Source: an uncultured Bacteroides sp. (GTDB lineage Bacteria > Bacteroidota > Bacteroidia > Bacteroidales > Bacteroidaceae). Taken from it: DNA of 15,962 bases. The DNA lies in contig NZ_CAUCSQ010000075.1 in the NCBI RefSeq assembly GCF_958445495.1, positions 1 to 15,962 on the forward strand. The letters run 5' to 3'. Under the pieces are notes generated by a model. The model saw only the letters and a program-made list of their open reading frames with translations, did no database searches and had not been told where the DNA came from. Below are positions 1 through 6,197 of the stretch, one piece after another (the stretch's first letter is position 1; the number at the start of each line of letters is the position of its first letter). The translations under genes and the position numbers were made by a program.

Positions 1-44
1 TTTTTATATTCGCATATTAAATTCACATTAAATATTGAAAAAAG

Positions 45-494
45 ATGGGAAAGAGTACATTTTTACAGGACTTTAAAGCGTTCGCCATGAAAGGCAACGT
101 CATAGACATGGCGGTCGGCGTAGTCATTGGCGGCGCGTTCGGAAAAATCGTGTCGTCCTTGGTGGCAAACGTGATAATGCCTCCGATTGGCTTGCTGGTC
201 GGCGGTGTGAATTTTACGGATTTGAAATGGGTGATGAAAGCGGCGGAGAACGGTCCCGACGGCAAAGAGATAACGCCCGCCGTGTCCCTGGATTACGGGC
301 AGTTTTTACAGGCCACGTTCGATTTTCTGATTATCGCCTTTTCCATCTTCTTGTTTATACGTCTGATAAACAAGCTGGCCGCAAAGAAAAAAGAAGAAGT
401 GCCGGTGGCGCCTCCCGCGCCTTCCAAAGAAGAAGTTTTACTGGCGGAGATTCGCGATTTGTTGAAAGATAAAGAAATGAAAACGGGAAAGTGA
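45..494 (+). CDS. mscL: Large-conductance mechanosensitive channel MscL
   Basis: This 149-residue protein is MscL, the homopentameric inner-membrane channel that opens under membrane tension and releases solutes during osmotic downshock. The N-terminus (FLQDFKAFAMKGNVIDMAVG, residues 6-25) is the classic amphipathic helix running into TM1 (about 20-48), with the pore-lining VGVVIGGAFGKIV at about 24-36. A periplasmic loop (about 53-83) is followed by TM2 (about 86-108) ending in the basic RLINKLAAKKK. Residues 128-143 (SKEEVLLAEIRDLLKD) form the usual C-terminal cytoplasmic helix bundle. Length is normal for the family. The start is the ATG at 45, after an A-rich leader. It appears to be a single-gene unit: the next gene on this strand begins 361 bases later. 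Identification is very secure. Confidence 0.97.
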   Translation: MGKSTFLQDFKAFAMKGNVIDMAVGVVIGGAFGKIVSSLVANVIMPPIGLLVGGVNFTDLKWVMKAAENGPDGKEITPAVSLDYGQFLQATFDFLIIAFSIFLFIRLINKLAAKKKEEVPVAPPAPSKEEVLLAEIRDLLKDKEMKTGK

Positions 495-570
495 CGGCAA
501 GGAAAGGGCGGTCTGCTACGGAACTGCTGTGATTGGCGGGCGAGTACGGGGATGATTTATGAGGGGAACG

Positions 571-670
571 CCGTGATTGGTGCGGGAATACCGTGATTGG
601 TGCGGGAATACCGTGATTGGTGCGGAAATGCCATGATTGGTGCGGAAACGCCGTGATTGGTGCGGGAATG
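571..670. repeat. 20-bp tandem repeat, five copies, downstream of mscL
   Basis: Five consecutive 20-bp units start at 571, 591, 611, 631 and 651. The consensus is CCGTGATTGGTGCGGGAATA. Copies 1 and 2 are identical and the others differ by a few bases in the second half (for example GCGGAAATG, GCGGAAACG). A degraded sixth unit begins at 671 (CCCTGAAAGG), and a related piece lies at 527-540. A 20-bp period is not a multiple of three, so the array is unlikely to encode protein; short open frames through it on both strands are chance. There are no unique spacers, so it is not CRISPR. Confidence 0.92.
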
Positions 671-791
671 CCCTGAAAGGAAAATGAGGGTTCCGCCACG
701 TGCCTGCCGGGAAAAAAGTCCGTCTTTTCTCTTCATGGCATGTCCCGTTTACCCTCGGATTTGCCTTGCGGATATATTTTTCTGTTTATTA

Positions 792-825
792 TTCAGTCAG
801 TTTGCGTTCTTTTTCCTACTTTTGC
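792..825 (+). promoter_or_regulatory. Predicted Bacteroidetes-type promoter of guaA
   Basis: TACTTTTGC at 817-825 matches the Bacteroides -7 consensus TAnnTTTG exactly and lies 30 bases before the guaA ATG. That would give a leader of about 24 nt. The -33 element is poor: the base-spaced candidate is TTCAG at 792-796, while a TTTG at 801-804 is too close. The call rests mainly on the -7 box and its position. Confidence 0.6.
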
Positions 826-855
826 AAATCATTTATTTAAAATCCAACCATTGAT

Positions 856-2379
856 ATGCAGGAAAAAATAATAATTCTTGATTTCGGTTCGCAGACCACG
901 CAGCTTATCGGGCGCCGTGTACGCGAATTGGACACGTATTGCGAAATTGTTCCCTACAACAAATTTCCCAAAGAAGATACGACAATTAAAGGGGTAATCC
1001 TTTCCGGGAGTCCTTTTTCTGTTTACGACAAAGACGCCTTCAAAGTAGATTTAAGTGAAATCCGCGGCAAATATCCGATACTGGGCATCTGCTACGGCGC
1101 GCAATTCATGGCTTACACCAATGGCGGCAAGGTAGAGCCTGCCGGCACGCGCGAATACGGCCGTGCGCATCTGGCGTCTTTCTGTAAAGATAATGTATTG
1201 TTCAAGGGAGTGCGTGAGAATACGCAGGTATGGATGAGCCACGGTGATACGATTACTGCCGTCCCTGCCGGTTTCAAGAAAATAGCTTCGACGGATAAGG
1301 TGGAAATTGCCGCTTATCAGATTGAAGGTGAAAATGTATGGGGAGTCCAGTTCCATCCGGAAGTGTTCCATAGCGAAGACGGTACGCAGATATTGAAAAA
1401 TTTCGTGGTGGATGTCTGTGGCTGCAAGCAAGACTGGTCGCCGGCTTCCTTTATCGAGAGCACCGTTGCGGAACTGAAAGCGCAACTGGGCGATGACAAG
1501 GTTGTGCTCGGATTGAGCGGCGGCGTGGATTCATCCGTTGCTGCCGTGCTGTTGAACAAGGCTATCGGCAAGAACCTGACCTGTATCTTCGTAGACCACG
1601 GCATGTTGCGTAAGAATGAATTCAGAAACGTGCTGAACGATTACGAATGCCTGGGCCTGAACGTGATAGGAGTAGACGCCAGCGCGAAATTCTTTTCGGA
1701 ACTTGCAGGCGTGACGGAACCGGAACGTAAACGCAAGATAATAGGTAAAGGCTTCATCGATGTGTTTGACGTGGAAGCCCACAAGATAAAAGATGTGAAA
1801 TGGTTGGCGCAAGGCACTATCTATCCGGACTGCATCGAATCATTGTCCATTACGGGCACGGTCATCAAGAGCCACCATAACGTAGGCGGACTTCCGGAGA
1901 AGATGAATTTGAAGTTGTGCGAACCGCTCCGCCTGTTATTCAAGGATGAAGTCCGCCGGGTAGGACGCGAGCTGGGCATGCCGGAACATCTGATTACCCG
2001 TCATCCTTTCCCCGGTCCCGGACTGGCTGTACGTATTCTGGGAGATATCACTCCTGAAAAGGTGCGCATTCTGCAGGATGCCGACGATATTTTTATTCAA
2101 GGATTGCGTGACTGGGGATTGTACGACCAGGTATGGCAGGCGGGAGTTATCCTGTTGCCGGTACAGTCCGTAGGCGTAATGGGAGATGAGCGTACCTATG
2201 AAAGGGCGGTTGCCCTGCGTGCCGTGACCTCTACGGACGCTATGACTGCCGACTGGGCCCATCTGCCTTACGAATTCCTGGGTAAGGTGTCGAATGATAT
2301 TATTAATAAGGTGAAAGGGGTGAACCGCGTAACCTATGATATCAGTTCCAAACCGCCAGCCACTATAGAGTGGGAATAA
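856..2379 (+). CDS. guaA: GMP synthase (glutamine-hydrolysing)
   Basis: This 507-residue protein converts XMP to GMP using ATP and ammonia from glutamine, the last step of guanine nucleotide synthesis in the cytosol. The N-terminal class I glutamine amidotransferase domain (about 1-190) has the nucleophile Cys79 in GICYGAQ, and His167 and Glu169 in QFHPEV complete the triad. The ATP pyrophosphatase domain follows, with the P-loop LSGGVDSS (220-227). The C-terminal dimerisation/XMP-binding region contains RHPFPGPGLAVRI and ends in KPPATIEWE, the conserved GuaA terminus. Length matches the family (about 505-525). The start ATG is at 856, with no clear Shine-Dalgarno, as is usual in Bacteroides. 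It is transcribed alone from its own promoter. Confidence 0.98.
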   Translation: MQEKIIILDFGSQTTQLIGRRVRELDTYCEIVPYNKFPKEDTTIKGVILSGSPFSVYDKDAFKVDLSEIRGKYPILGICYGAQFMAYTNGGKVEPAGTREYGRAHLASFCKDNVLFKGVRENTQVWMSHGDTITAVPAGFKKIASTDKVEIAAYQIEGENVWGVQFHPEVFHSEDGTQILKNFVVDVCGCKQDWSPASFIESTVAELKAQLGDDKVVLGLSGGVDSSVAAVLLNKAIGKNLTCIFVDHGMLRKNEFRNVLNDYECLGLNVIGVDASAKFFSELAGVTEPERKRKIIGKGFIDVFDVEAHKIKDVKWLAQGTIYPDCIESLSITGTVIKSHHNVGGLPEKMNLKLCEPLRLLFKDEVRRVGRELGMPEHLITRHPFPGPGLAVRILGDITPEKVRILQDADDIFIQGLRDWGLYDQVWQAGVILLPVQSVGVMGDERTYERAVALRAVTSTDAMTADWAHLPYEFLGKVSNDIINKVKGVNRVTYDISSKPPATIEWE

Positions 2380-2546
2380 AAAACGGTTCGGAAGTCCGTT
2401 GTTTCATCTCTGAAAACAGGAGATGCCCGATACGGAGACGGAAGGTTGAAAATCCGGCGGCGGATTGAGGCCTTTTCAAGATAAATTCCCCTTGTTCTTG
2501 CCTTGCATTGCGATAAAATCAGGGCTGGAGCAGGGGGATTGCCATA

Positions 2547-3215
2547 TCAGGCTTGTATTAATTTCCGTACGTCGGGAATGAGGATTTCCTTCCGGCGCAG
2601 TTCTATCAGTCCGCTGTCTTGCATCTCATTCAGCGCCCTGGAGGTATTCAGGCGGGTATCGTCCAGATAACGTGCCAGGTCGCCCATTTTTACTTTAAAC
2701 ATTTTTTCCCCTTGCATCTTTTCGCAGTGCAACAGGAAAAAGCGGATAATCTTGTCTTTCAAGTCCGGAGTAGGCTCTTCCCAAAGGCGGGAGTAAAGAT
2801 TCTGAGCACGGTTGCTGATGATATTCATGTAGTTGAGCCGGAAAATCTCATACCTGAACAAATCGCTGAGCACGAAAGCCTTGCTGATGCAGACCGTATG
2901 GACTTCCGTATGTGCGATATAAGAGGAAGCATACGTCGTATTCATGCCGAATAAGGATTGAGGCTCTATCAGATAAGGGGCTTCCATTTGTTCGATGACA
3001 GTGTATATGTTTTTCTTGGAGTTGGTGATGATGGATATTTCACCTTTTAGCAGGAAACAGAGCCGGTTGCAAGGACTGCCGCTCTCAATGATCGTCTCTC
3101 CCGCTTTATGCTTGATAAAATGTAACTTTACCTTATCCAGGATACTGGTAAAATCTTCATGGCAAAGACCTTGAAATAAAGGTAATTGGAGCAAAGTGTC
3201 GAACATTGTTTCCAT
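2547..3215 (-). CDS. Crp/Fnr-family transcriptional regulator
   Basis: A 222-residue protein with Crp/Fnr architecture. Residues about 12-125 form a cyclic-nucleotide-binding-type beta-roll (KAGETIIESGSPCNRLCFLL, then KGEIS at 58-62). Residues about 126-150 are the dimerisation helix, and about 155-222 a winged helix-turn-helix (KMGDLARYLDDTRLNTSRAL then EMQDSGLIELRRKEILI). I do not see the arginine-serine pair that contacts cAMP in E. coli Crp, nor an Fnr-type N-terminal cysteine cluster, so the ligand cannot be named. Such regulators are abundant in Bacteroides. The start could be Met1 (3215) or Met4 (3206); I keep the longer one. It diverges from the MarC-family gene, so the 137-base gap may be shared control DNA, but no evidence shows it regulates that gene. 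Confidence 0.88.
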   Translation of the reverse strand: METMFDTLLQLPLFQGLCHEDFTSILDKVKLHFIKHKAGETIIESGSPCNRLCFLLKGEISIITNSKKNIYTVIEQMEAPYLIEPQSLFGMNTTYASSYIAHTEVHTVCISKAFVLSDLFRYEIFRLNYMNIISNRAQNLYSRLWEEPTPDLKDKIIRFFLLHCEKMQGEKMFKVKMGDLARYLDDTRLNTSRALNEMQDSGLIELRRKEILIPDVRKLIQA

Positions 3216-3240
3216 ACGTTTTAATTTCTTATTTATCGTA

Positions 3241-3272
3241 CAAATTTACTCATAATACAACACTGCCGTCAA
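3241..3272 (-). promoter_or_regulatory. Predicted promoter of the Crp/Fnr regulator
   Basis: Read on the minus strand, TAAATTTG (plus positions 3241-3248) is an exact -7 TAnnTTTG box, about 26 bases before the start at 3215. A TTGA at 3269-3272 lies 20 bases upstream of it and may serve as the -33 element (3 of 4 matches to TTTG). Confidence 0.55.
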
Positions 3273-3303
3273 TATCCGCCCTTTCTTTTTGTTTTTTTTA
3301 TTG

Positions 3304-3332
3304 TTTGAATGCATAAAAATAGAGTATATTTG
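3304..3332 (+). promoter_or_regulatory. Predicted promoter of the MarC-family gene
   Basis: TTTG at 3304-3307 and TATATTTG at 3325-3332 match both Bacteroidetes promoter boxes, with a 17-base spacer (slightly short). The -7 box ends only 20 bases before the ATG, giving a very short leader. It diverges from the regulator promoter at 3241-3272. Confidence 0.62.
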
Positions 3333-3340
3333 CAGAAAAA

Positions 3341-3347
3341 AAGGAGG
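3341..3347 (+). promoter_or_regulatory. Strong Shine-Dalgarno of the MarC-family gene
   Basis: AAGGAGG lies five bases before the ATG at 3353. A full Shine-Dalgarno is uncommon in Bacteroides, and here it fixes the start. Confidence 0.75.
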
Positions 3348-3352
3348 AATTT

Positions 3353-3952
3353 ATGTTCGAAGGCTTTAATTGGCAGCAAATGGTCAGTGCGTTTATCGTA
3401 CTGTTTGCAGTAATAGATATTATCGGTTCCATACCTATCATCATTAACTTGAAGGAAAGGGGGAAAGATGTGAATGCGATGAAAGCCACCATCATCTCTT
3501 TCGCCTTGTTGATTGGCTTTTTCTACGCGGGAGATATGATGCTGAAACTCTTTCATGTGGATATCGAATCGTTTGCCATTGCCGGTGCGTTTGTCATTTT
3601 CCTGATGTCTCTGGAAATGATTCTGGACATTGAGATTTTCAAGAATCAGGGCCCTATCAAGGAGGCCACTCTGGTGCCGCTTGTCTTTCCCTTGTTGGCG
3701 GGCGCGGGGGCTTTTACGACTTTGCTTTCCCTGCGGGCGGAATATGCCAGCATCAATATCATCGTGGCTTTGGTGCTGAACATGATTTGGGTTTATTTCG
3801 TAGTGAGCATGACCGGGCGCGTAGAGCGTTTCTTGGGAAAAGGCGGCATTTATATTATCCGTAAATTCTTCGGTATCATCCTGTTGGCTATCTCCGTCAG
3901 GTTGTTTACGGCAAATATAACCTTATTGATTGAAGCATTGCACCGTTCTTGA
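3353..3952 (+). CDS. MarC-family integral membrane protein
   Basis: A 199-residue, very hydrophobic protein of the MarC/UPF0056 family, placed in the inner membrane. About six membrane segments are visible: 10-31, 44-63, 73-93, 106-127, 132-152 and 166-190. Conserved features are DIIGSIPI (22-29) near the first segment and the glycine-rich FPLLAGAGAFTTLL (112-125), the counterpart of the family's P-x-x-AGPGA motif. The molecular role of MarC proteins is not settled; the original link to multiple antibiotic resistance in E. coli was withdrawn, so no drug-resistance role should be read into the name. Start is fixed by the strong ribosome site. It stands alone: the next promoter begins just after its stop. 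Confidence 0.9.
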   Translation: MFEGFNWQQMVSAFIVLFAVIDIIGSIPIIINLKERGKDVNAMKATIISFALLIGFFYAGDMMLKLFHVDIESFAIAGAFVIFLMSLEMILDIEIFKNQGPIKEATLVPLVFPLLAGAGAFTTLLSLRAEYASINIIVALVLNMIWVYFVVSMTGRVERFLGKGGIYIIRKFFGIILLAISVRLFTANITLLIEALHRS

Positions 3953-3970
3953 ATAATAATTTTTCCTTTA

Positions 3971-4002
3971 CTTGTTTTTCACCTCTTTTTTTCGTATATT
4001 TG
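3971..4002 (+). promoter_or_regulatory. Predicted promoter of the HU-like gene
   Basis: TATATTTG at 3995-4002 matches the -7 box exactly. CTTG at 3971-3974, 20 bases upstream, is a 3-of-4 match to the -33 TTTG. Transcription should start near 4009, leaving an unusually long leader of about 190 nt before the ATG at 4198. Confidence 0.58.
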
Positions 4003-4034
4003 ACGGTTTTACTATACTTTTTCACTAGAGTGAG

Positions 4035-4086
4035 AAGAGCTTATCATCAAGGTGCAAAGGTCTCCGCATCCGGGTGATAAGCTCTT
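4035..4086 (+). promoter_or_regulatory. Inverted repeat in the leader of the HU-like gene
   Basis: AAGAGCTTATCATC (4035-4048) is repeated in inverted form as GGTGATAAGCTCTT (4073-4086). Thirteen of 14 positions are complementary, and the odd one is a G-U pair in RNA. The loop is 24 nt. The heptamer GTGAGAA occurs three times around it (4030, 4096, 4138). It could be a leader hairpin or a protein operator. It has no T-run and lies inside the predicted transcript, so it is unlikely to be a simple terminator. Confidence 0.65.
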
Positions 4087-4197
4087 GTCATCTTGGTGAG
4101 AAGCCACCCGTCTCGGCAACAAACAGCAAGGGGGTCGGTGAGAAACGGTAAGAGTGTCGGTGTCCCGACGAATGAAGAACTAATATATAAGGTAAAG

Positions 4198-4809
4198 ATG
4201 GCTGTACAATTTGAGTTTTACAAGAATCCCGGAACGGGAGAAGAAGGGGAGGAAGAGCAATATCATCCGCGGGTCGTTAATTTCGATTCCGTAAGTACGG
4301 AATATCTGGCAGCCGAGATTCACGGGGCTACGACGTTCGGCGAAGCGGAGGTGGAAGGCGTCCTGATGTCGTTAAGCCGTTTCATGGGCTTTCATCTTAA
4401 AAATGGCGAACGGGTGCACCTGAAAGGCGTAGGATATTTCCAAGTCACGTTGCAGGTTACGGAACCGGTATATGACGTTAAGACCCGTTCGGATAAAGTC
4501 GCTTTCAAATCCATTCGTTTTCAGGCGGACAAAGAACTCAAAAGCGAATTGCGCGATATGCACATACAGCGTTCGAAATGGAAGTGCCATTCTGCCACCC
4601 TTTCGGAGGAGGAAATCGACCGGCGCCTGACGGAGTTTTTCGCTACTCACCAGGTTTTGATTCGGCGTAATCTGCAGTCTATCTGCCGGTTTACTCAGAT
4701 AATGGCGTCCCGTCATATCCAACGTTTGAAAGAGCAGGGAAAGATTGAGAATATAGGAACCCGCTTTCAGCCGATTTATGTGCCTAAATCCGGGTATTAC
4801 GGGAAATAG
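4198..4809 (+). CDS. HU-like DNA-binding protein with C-terminal helical extension
   Basis: A 203-residue member of the large Bacteroidales family of HU-related proteins. Residues 1-120 resemble the HU/IHF fold: the N-terminus MAVQFEFYKNP, an AAEIHGATTFGEAEVEGVL helix pair (38-56), and LKGVGYFQVTL (75-85), the counterpart of HU's GFGxFxV strand. Residues about 135-203 form an extension (SEEEIDRRLTEFF, then RRNLQSICRFTQIMASRHI) that looks like a winged-helix module with the wing at GTRFQPIYV. The role is probably DNA binding or bending; the target is unknown. I chose the ATG at 4198 because the family starts with M-A-x-x-F/Y, and the open frame upstream (from a TTG at 4093) is low-complexity leader. 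A single-gene unit. Confidence 0.85.
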   Translation: MAVQFEFYKNPGTGEEGEEEQYHPRVVNFDSVSTEYLAAEIHGATTFGEAEVEGVLMSLSRFMGFHLKNGERVHLKGVGYFQVTLQVTEPVYDVKTRSDKVAFKSIRFQADKELKSELRDMHIQRSKWKCHSATLSEEEIDRRLTEFFATHQVLIRRNLQSICRFTQIMASRHIQRLKEQGKIENIGTRFQPIYVPKSGYYGK

Positions 4810-4878
4810 GCTCCTCCCTGTTGCCGGACGGGAGCGCATGGAAACGATGGGAAGAGGTTGTGCGGGGGCCGGCTTTTG

Positions 4879-4920
4879 TCCGCCGTTATTTTAAGGCTGG
4901 GCGGATTGTCTTTCTGTTTT
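4879..4920 (+). terminator. Possible terminator after the HU-like gene
   Basis: TCCGCC (4879-4884) pairs with GGCGGA (4900-4905) across a 15-base loop and is followed by a T-rich stretch (4906-4920, TTGTCTTTCTGTTTT). The stem is only six pairs with a wide loop, so this is tentative. It lies about 70 bases after the stop and before the convergent rhomboid gene. Confidence 0.35.
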
Positions 4921-4987
4921 CCGGCTTTTCTTTGCCGTGAGGGTGGATTACCGTTTTCAGACAGGGGGCTGATGTTTATCAGACAGG

Positions 4988-5206
4988 TCAAAGATACTTT
5001 GGCTTCTCTGTTTCTTCTGTTGTTTGTGAGTTTTTCCCGTTTGTTTTCCCGTTGTTTCTCCTTTTTTCTATTTCTTCCGTTGTTTGTGAGTTTTTTCCGT
5101 TTGTTTCCTCATTGTTTTTCCCTTTTTCTATTTCTTCCGCTGTTTGTGAGTTTTTCCTTTTTGTTTCCCCGTTGTTTCTCCCTTCTTCTGTTTCTTCCGT
5201 TGTTTA
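4988..5206 (-). other. Cut-off in-frame extension of the rhomboid tail
   Basis: Beyond the TAA at 5206-5204 the rhomboid reading frame stays open for 71 more codons, in the same 20-residue repeat pattern (EE-x-E-x-G-x-NN-x-E-T-N-G-K-N-S-Q-T), then ends EKPKYL at a TGA (4990-4988). In every other repeat unit the position of the TAA is CAA (Gln), so one C-to-T change explains the stop. This segment is therefore read as the former end of the gene, now untranslated unless the stop is read through or repaired by recombination between units. Confidence 0.75.
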
Positions 5207-5370
5207 TGAGTTTTTCCCGTTTGTTTCCCCGTTGTTTTTCCCTTTTTCTATTTCTTCCGTCGTTTGTGAGTTTTTCCCGTTTGTTTCCCCGTTGTTTTTC
5301 CCTTCTTCTATTTCTTCCGTCGTTTGTAGGTTTTTCCCGTTTGTTTCCTCATTGTTTTTCCCTTCCTCTA
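5011..5370. repeat. 60-bp tandem repeat, six copies, in the rhomboid 3' end
   Basis: Six 60-bp units start at 5011, 5071, 5131, 5191, 5251 and 5311, each opening TTTCTTC(C/T)G on the plus strand; similarity fades after 5370. On the coding (minus) strand a unit reads as 20 residues, roughly EEIEKGKNNGETNGKNSQTT. Units differ at only a few positions. The period is exactly 20 codons, so copy-number change keeps the frame. The coding strand is almost free of T (about 2 per unit), making the array a long purine/A-rich tract. The complementary strand is also open and would give a hydrophobic repeat; I regard that as an artefact. Confidence 0.95.
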
Positions 5371-5983
5371 TTTCCTCTTCCTCCGTTTCTTCTTCATCCG
5401 CAAAAGGTTCCGGGCGTTGAGGCCCGTGCTTCATGAAAGCGAAGGCACAGAGCGTTCCGGTGATTCCTCCGCTGAGATGACCTTCCCACGACATATTGGC
5501 GGGCGAGAAATATGGAAACATGTTCCAGATGATTCCTCCGTATAAAAAGGTGACGAGCAGGGAGATGGCGACGAGTGGAACATACTTGCGGAGAATGCCG
5601 CTGAAAAAGAGGAAGAAGGCAAGTCCGTAAATCAGTCCGCTGGCTCCGATGTGCCATCCCGGTTTGCCAATCAGGAAGGTGAGCAGACCGCTTCCGAGCC
5701 AGATTAAAATGAAAATCTTACCCGCTATTCCCCGGTAAAAGTAAAAAAGACACCATGACAGGAAGAATAAAGGGATGGTGTTTGCCAGTAAATGACTGAA
5801 CCCGCTATGTACCAGCGGATGGGTCAGGATGCCGGCCACTCCCCGTCTTTCCATGGGATATACTCCGAGGTGGGAGAAGTCCCACGCCATTCCGACTTCC
5901 AGCGTCTTGAGAATATATAAAATAAAAATAAGGAACAAGGGTTTCGCCGCAGCCAGCATGATATGCTGAATATCTTGCTTCAT
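5204..5983 (-). CDS. Rhomboid-family intramembrane serine protease with repeat tail
   Basis: A 259-residue rhomboid protease, cleaving membrane-embedded substrates in the inner membrane. The catalytic core (about 10-188) has six predicted membrane segments. Ser115 in GASG (113-116) and His169 in EGHLSG (167-172) form the dyad. HSGFSHLLAN (59-68) carries the conserved H-x3-N (His64, Asn68) oxyanion motif. After MKHGPQRPEPF the tail (about 196-259) is acidic, then made of 20-residue repeats rich in Glu, Asn, Gly and Lys. The core is complete; the tail is cut by a TAA within the repeat array. I start at the ATG at 5983, which precedes a normal short cytoplasmic N-terminus; a GTG at 6031 would add 16 residues that overlap the upstream region. 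The substrate is unknown. It diverges from the glycogen operon. Confidence 0.92.
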   Translation of the reverse strand: MKQDIQHIMLAAAKPLFLIFILYILKTLEVGMAWDFSHLGVYPMERRGVAGILTHPLVHSGFSHLLANTIPLFFLSWCLFYFYRGIAGKIFILIWLGSGLLTFLIGKPGWHIGASGLIYGLAFFLFFSGILRKYVPLVAISLLVTFLYGGIIWNMFPYFSPANMSWEGHLSGGITGTLCAFAFMKHGPQRPEPFADEEETEEEEIEEGKNNEETNGKNLQTTEEIEEGKNNGETNGKNSQTTEEIEKGKNNGETNGKNS

Positions 5984-6039
5984 GACATTCTTTTCTTTAG
6001 ATATTTTACGCAATACTACGAATATTTGCACAAAATCTG

Positions 6040-6062
6040 AAAATAAAAAGCCTTTTTATTTT
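6040..6062. promoter_or_regulatory. AT-rich perfect palindrome between divergent genes
   Basis: AAAATAAAAAG (6040-6050) and CTTTTTATTTT (6052-6062) are perfect inverted repeats of 11 bases around a single C. It lies between the rhomboid gene and the glycogen operon and touches the operon's putative -33 TTTG (6061-6064). It could be a DNA-binding site or simply a bidirectional A/T-tract. Confidence 0.5.
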
Positions 6063-6089
6063 TGTTTTTATCTATAATTTGTACATTTG
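6061..6089 (+). promoter_or_regulatory. Predicted promoter of the glycogen operon
   Basis: TTTG (6061-6064) and TACATTTG (6082-6089) match both Bacteroidetes boxes with a 17-base spacer, the same spacing as at 3304-3332. The start site should be near 6096, leaving a leader of about 100 nt before the ATG at 6198. Confidence 0.58.
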
Positions 6090-6092
6090 GGC

Positions 6093-6141
6093 GTTATACC
6101 CGTTGTATATGATGCTACAGCCCATATATGCGGTATGTAAC
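6093..6141 (+). promoter_or_regulatory. Large dyad/hairpin at the predicted 5' end of the glycogen operon
   Basis: An extended imperfect inverted repeat. GTTATA (6093-6098) pairs with TGTAAC (6136-6141, one G-U), CCG (6100-6102) with CGG (6131-6133), and TATATG (6106-6111) with CATATA (6123-6128), leaving an 11-base loop. Small internal loops separate the three stems. It sits at the expected transcription start. It could be a 5'-end stabilising hairpin or an operator for a dimeric regulator; the sequence alone does not decide. Confidence 0.5.
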
Positions 6142-6197
6142 AATAAATAGATATATGATATAATGACCAATAAATTAACCTTTAATAATGCACAACT

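Larger units (their letters stand above)
495..855. other. Gene-free stretch between mscL and guaA
   Basis: These 361 bases hold no convincing gene. From 571 to 670 there is a 20-bp tandem repeat, and a diverged half-unit is visible earlier (about 527-540). No hairpin followed by a T-run is visible for mscL. The last ~75 bases become T-rich and contain the guaA promoter. A short open frame at 657-854 has atypical composition (cysteine and phenylalanine rich) and spans the promoter, so I do not treat it as a gene. Confidence 0.7.

Noticed and set aside
571..670. Possible CRISPR array (also considered at 5011-5370 and 15411-15690)
   Set aside because: Units follow each other directly without unique spacers, and no cas genes are present.
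355..699. Minus-strand frame across the mscL end and 20-bp repeats
   Set aside because: It is antisense to mscL, with His/Pro/Ser repeats that merely translate the non-coding array.
657..854. Small plus-strand open frame upstream of guaA
   Set aside because: It begins inside the 20-bp repeat, crosses the guaA promoter and ends just before the guaA start, with low-quality Cys/Phe-rich composition.
2405..2425. Hairpin CATCT-CTG / CAG-G-AGATG after guaA as a terminator
   Set aside because: The stem is short with a bulge and no T-run follows (CCCGATAC), so I cannot support a terminator call.
4093..4197. In-frame upstream extension of the HU-like protein from a TTG
   Set aside because: The sequence is Arg/Ser-rich leader without family similarity, covers part of the leader repeats, and the ATG at 4198 gives the standard family N-terminus.
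4858..5436. Open 192-residue plus-strand frame with hydrophobic 20-residue repeats
   Set aside because: It is antisense to the rhomboid repeat tail. Its openness follows from the T-poor composition of the other strand, and the repeat is better explained as hydrophilic coding sequence continuing an intact protease.
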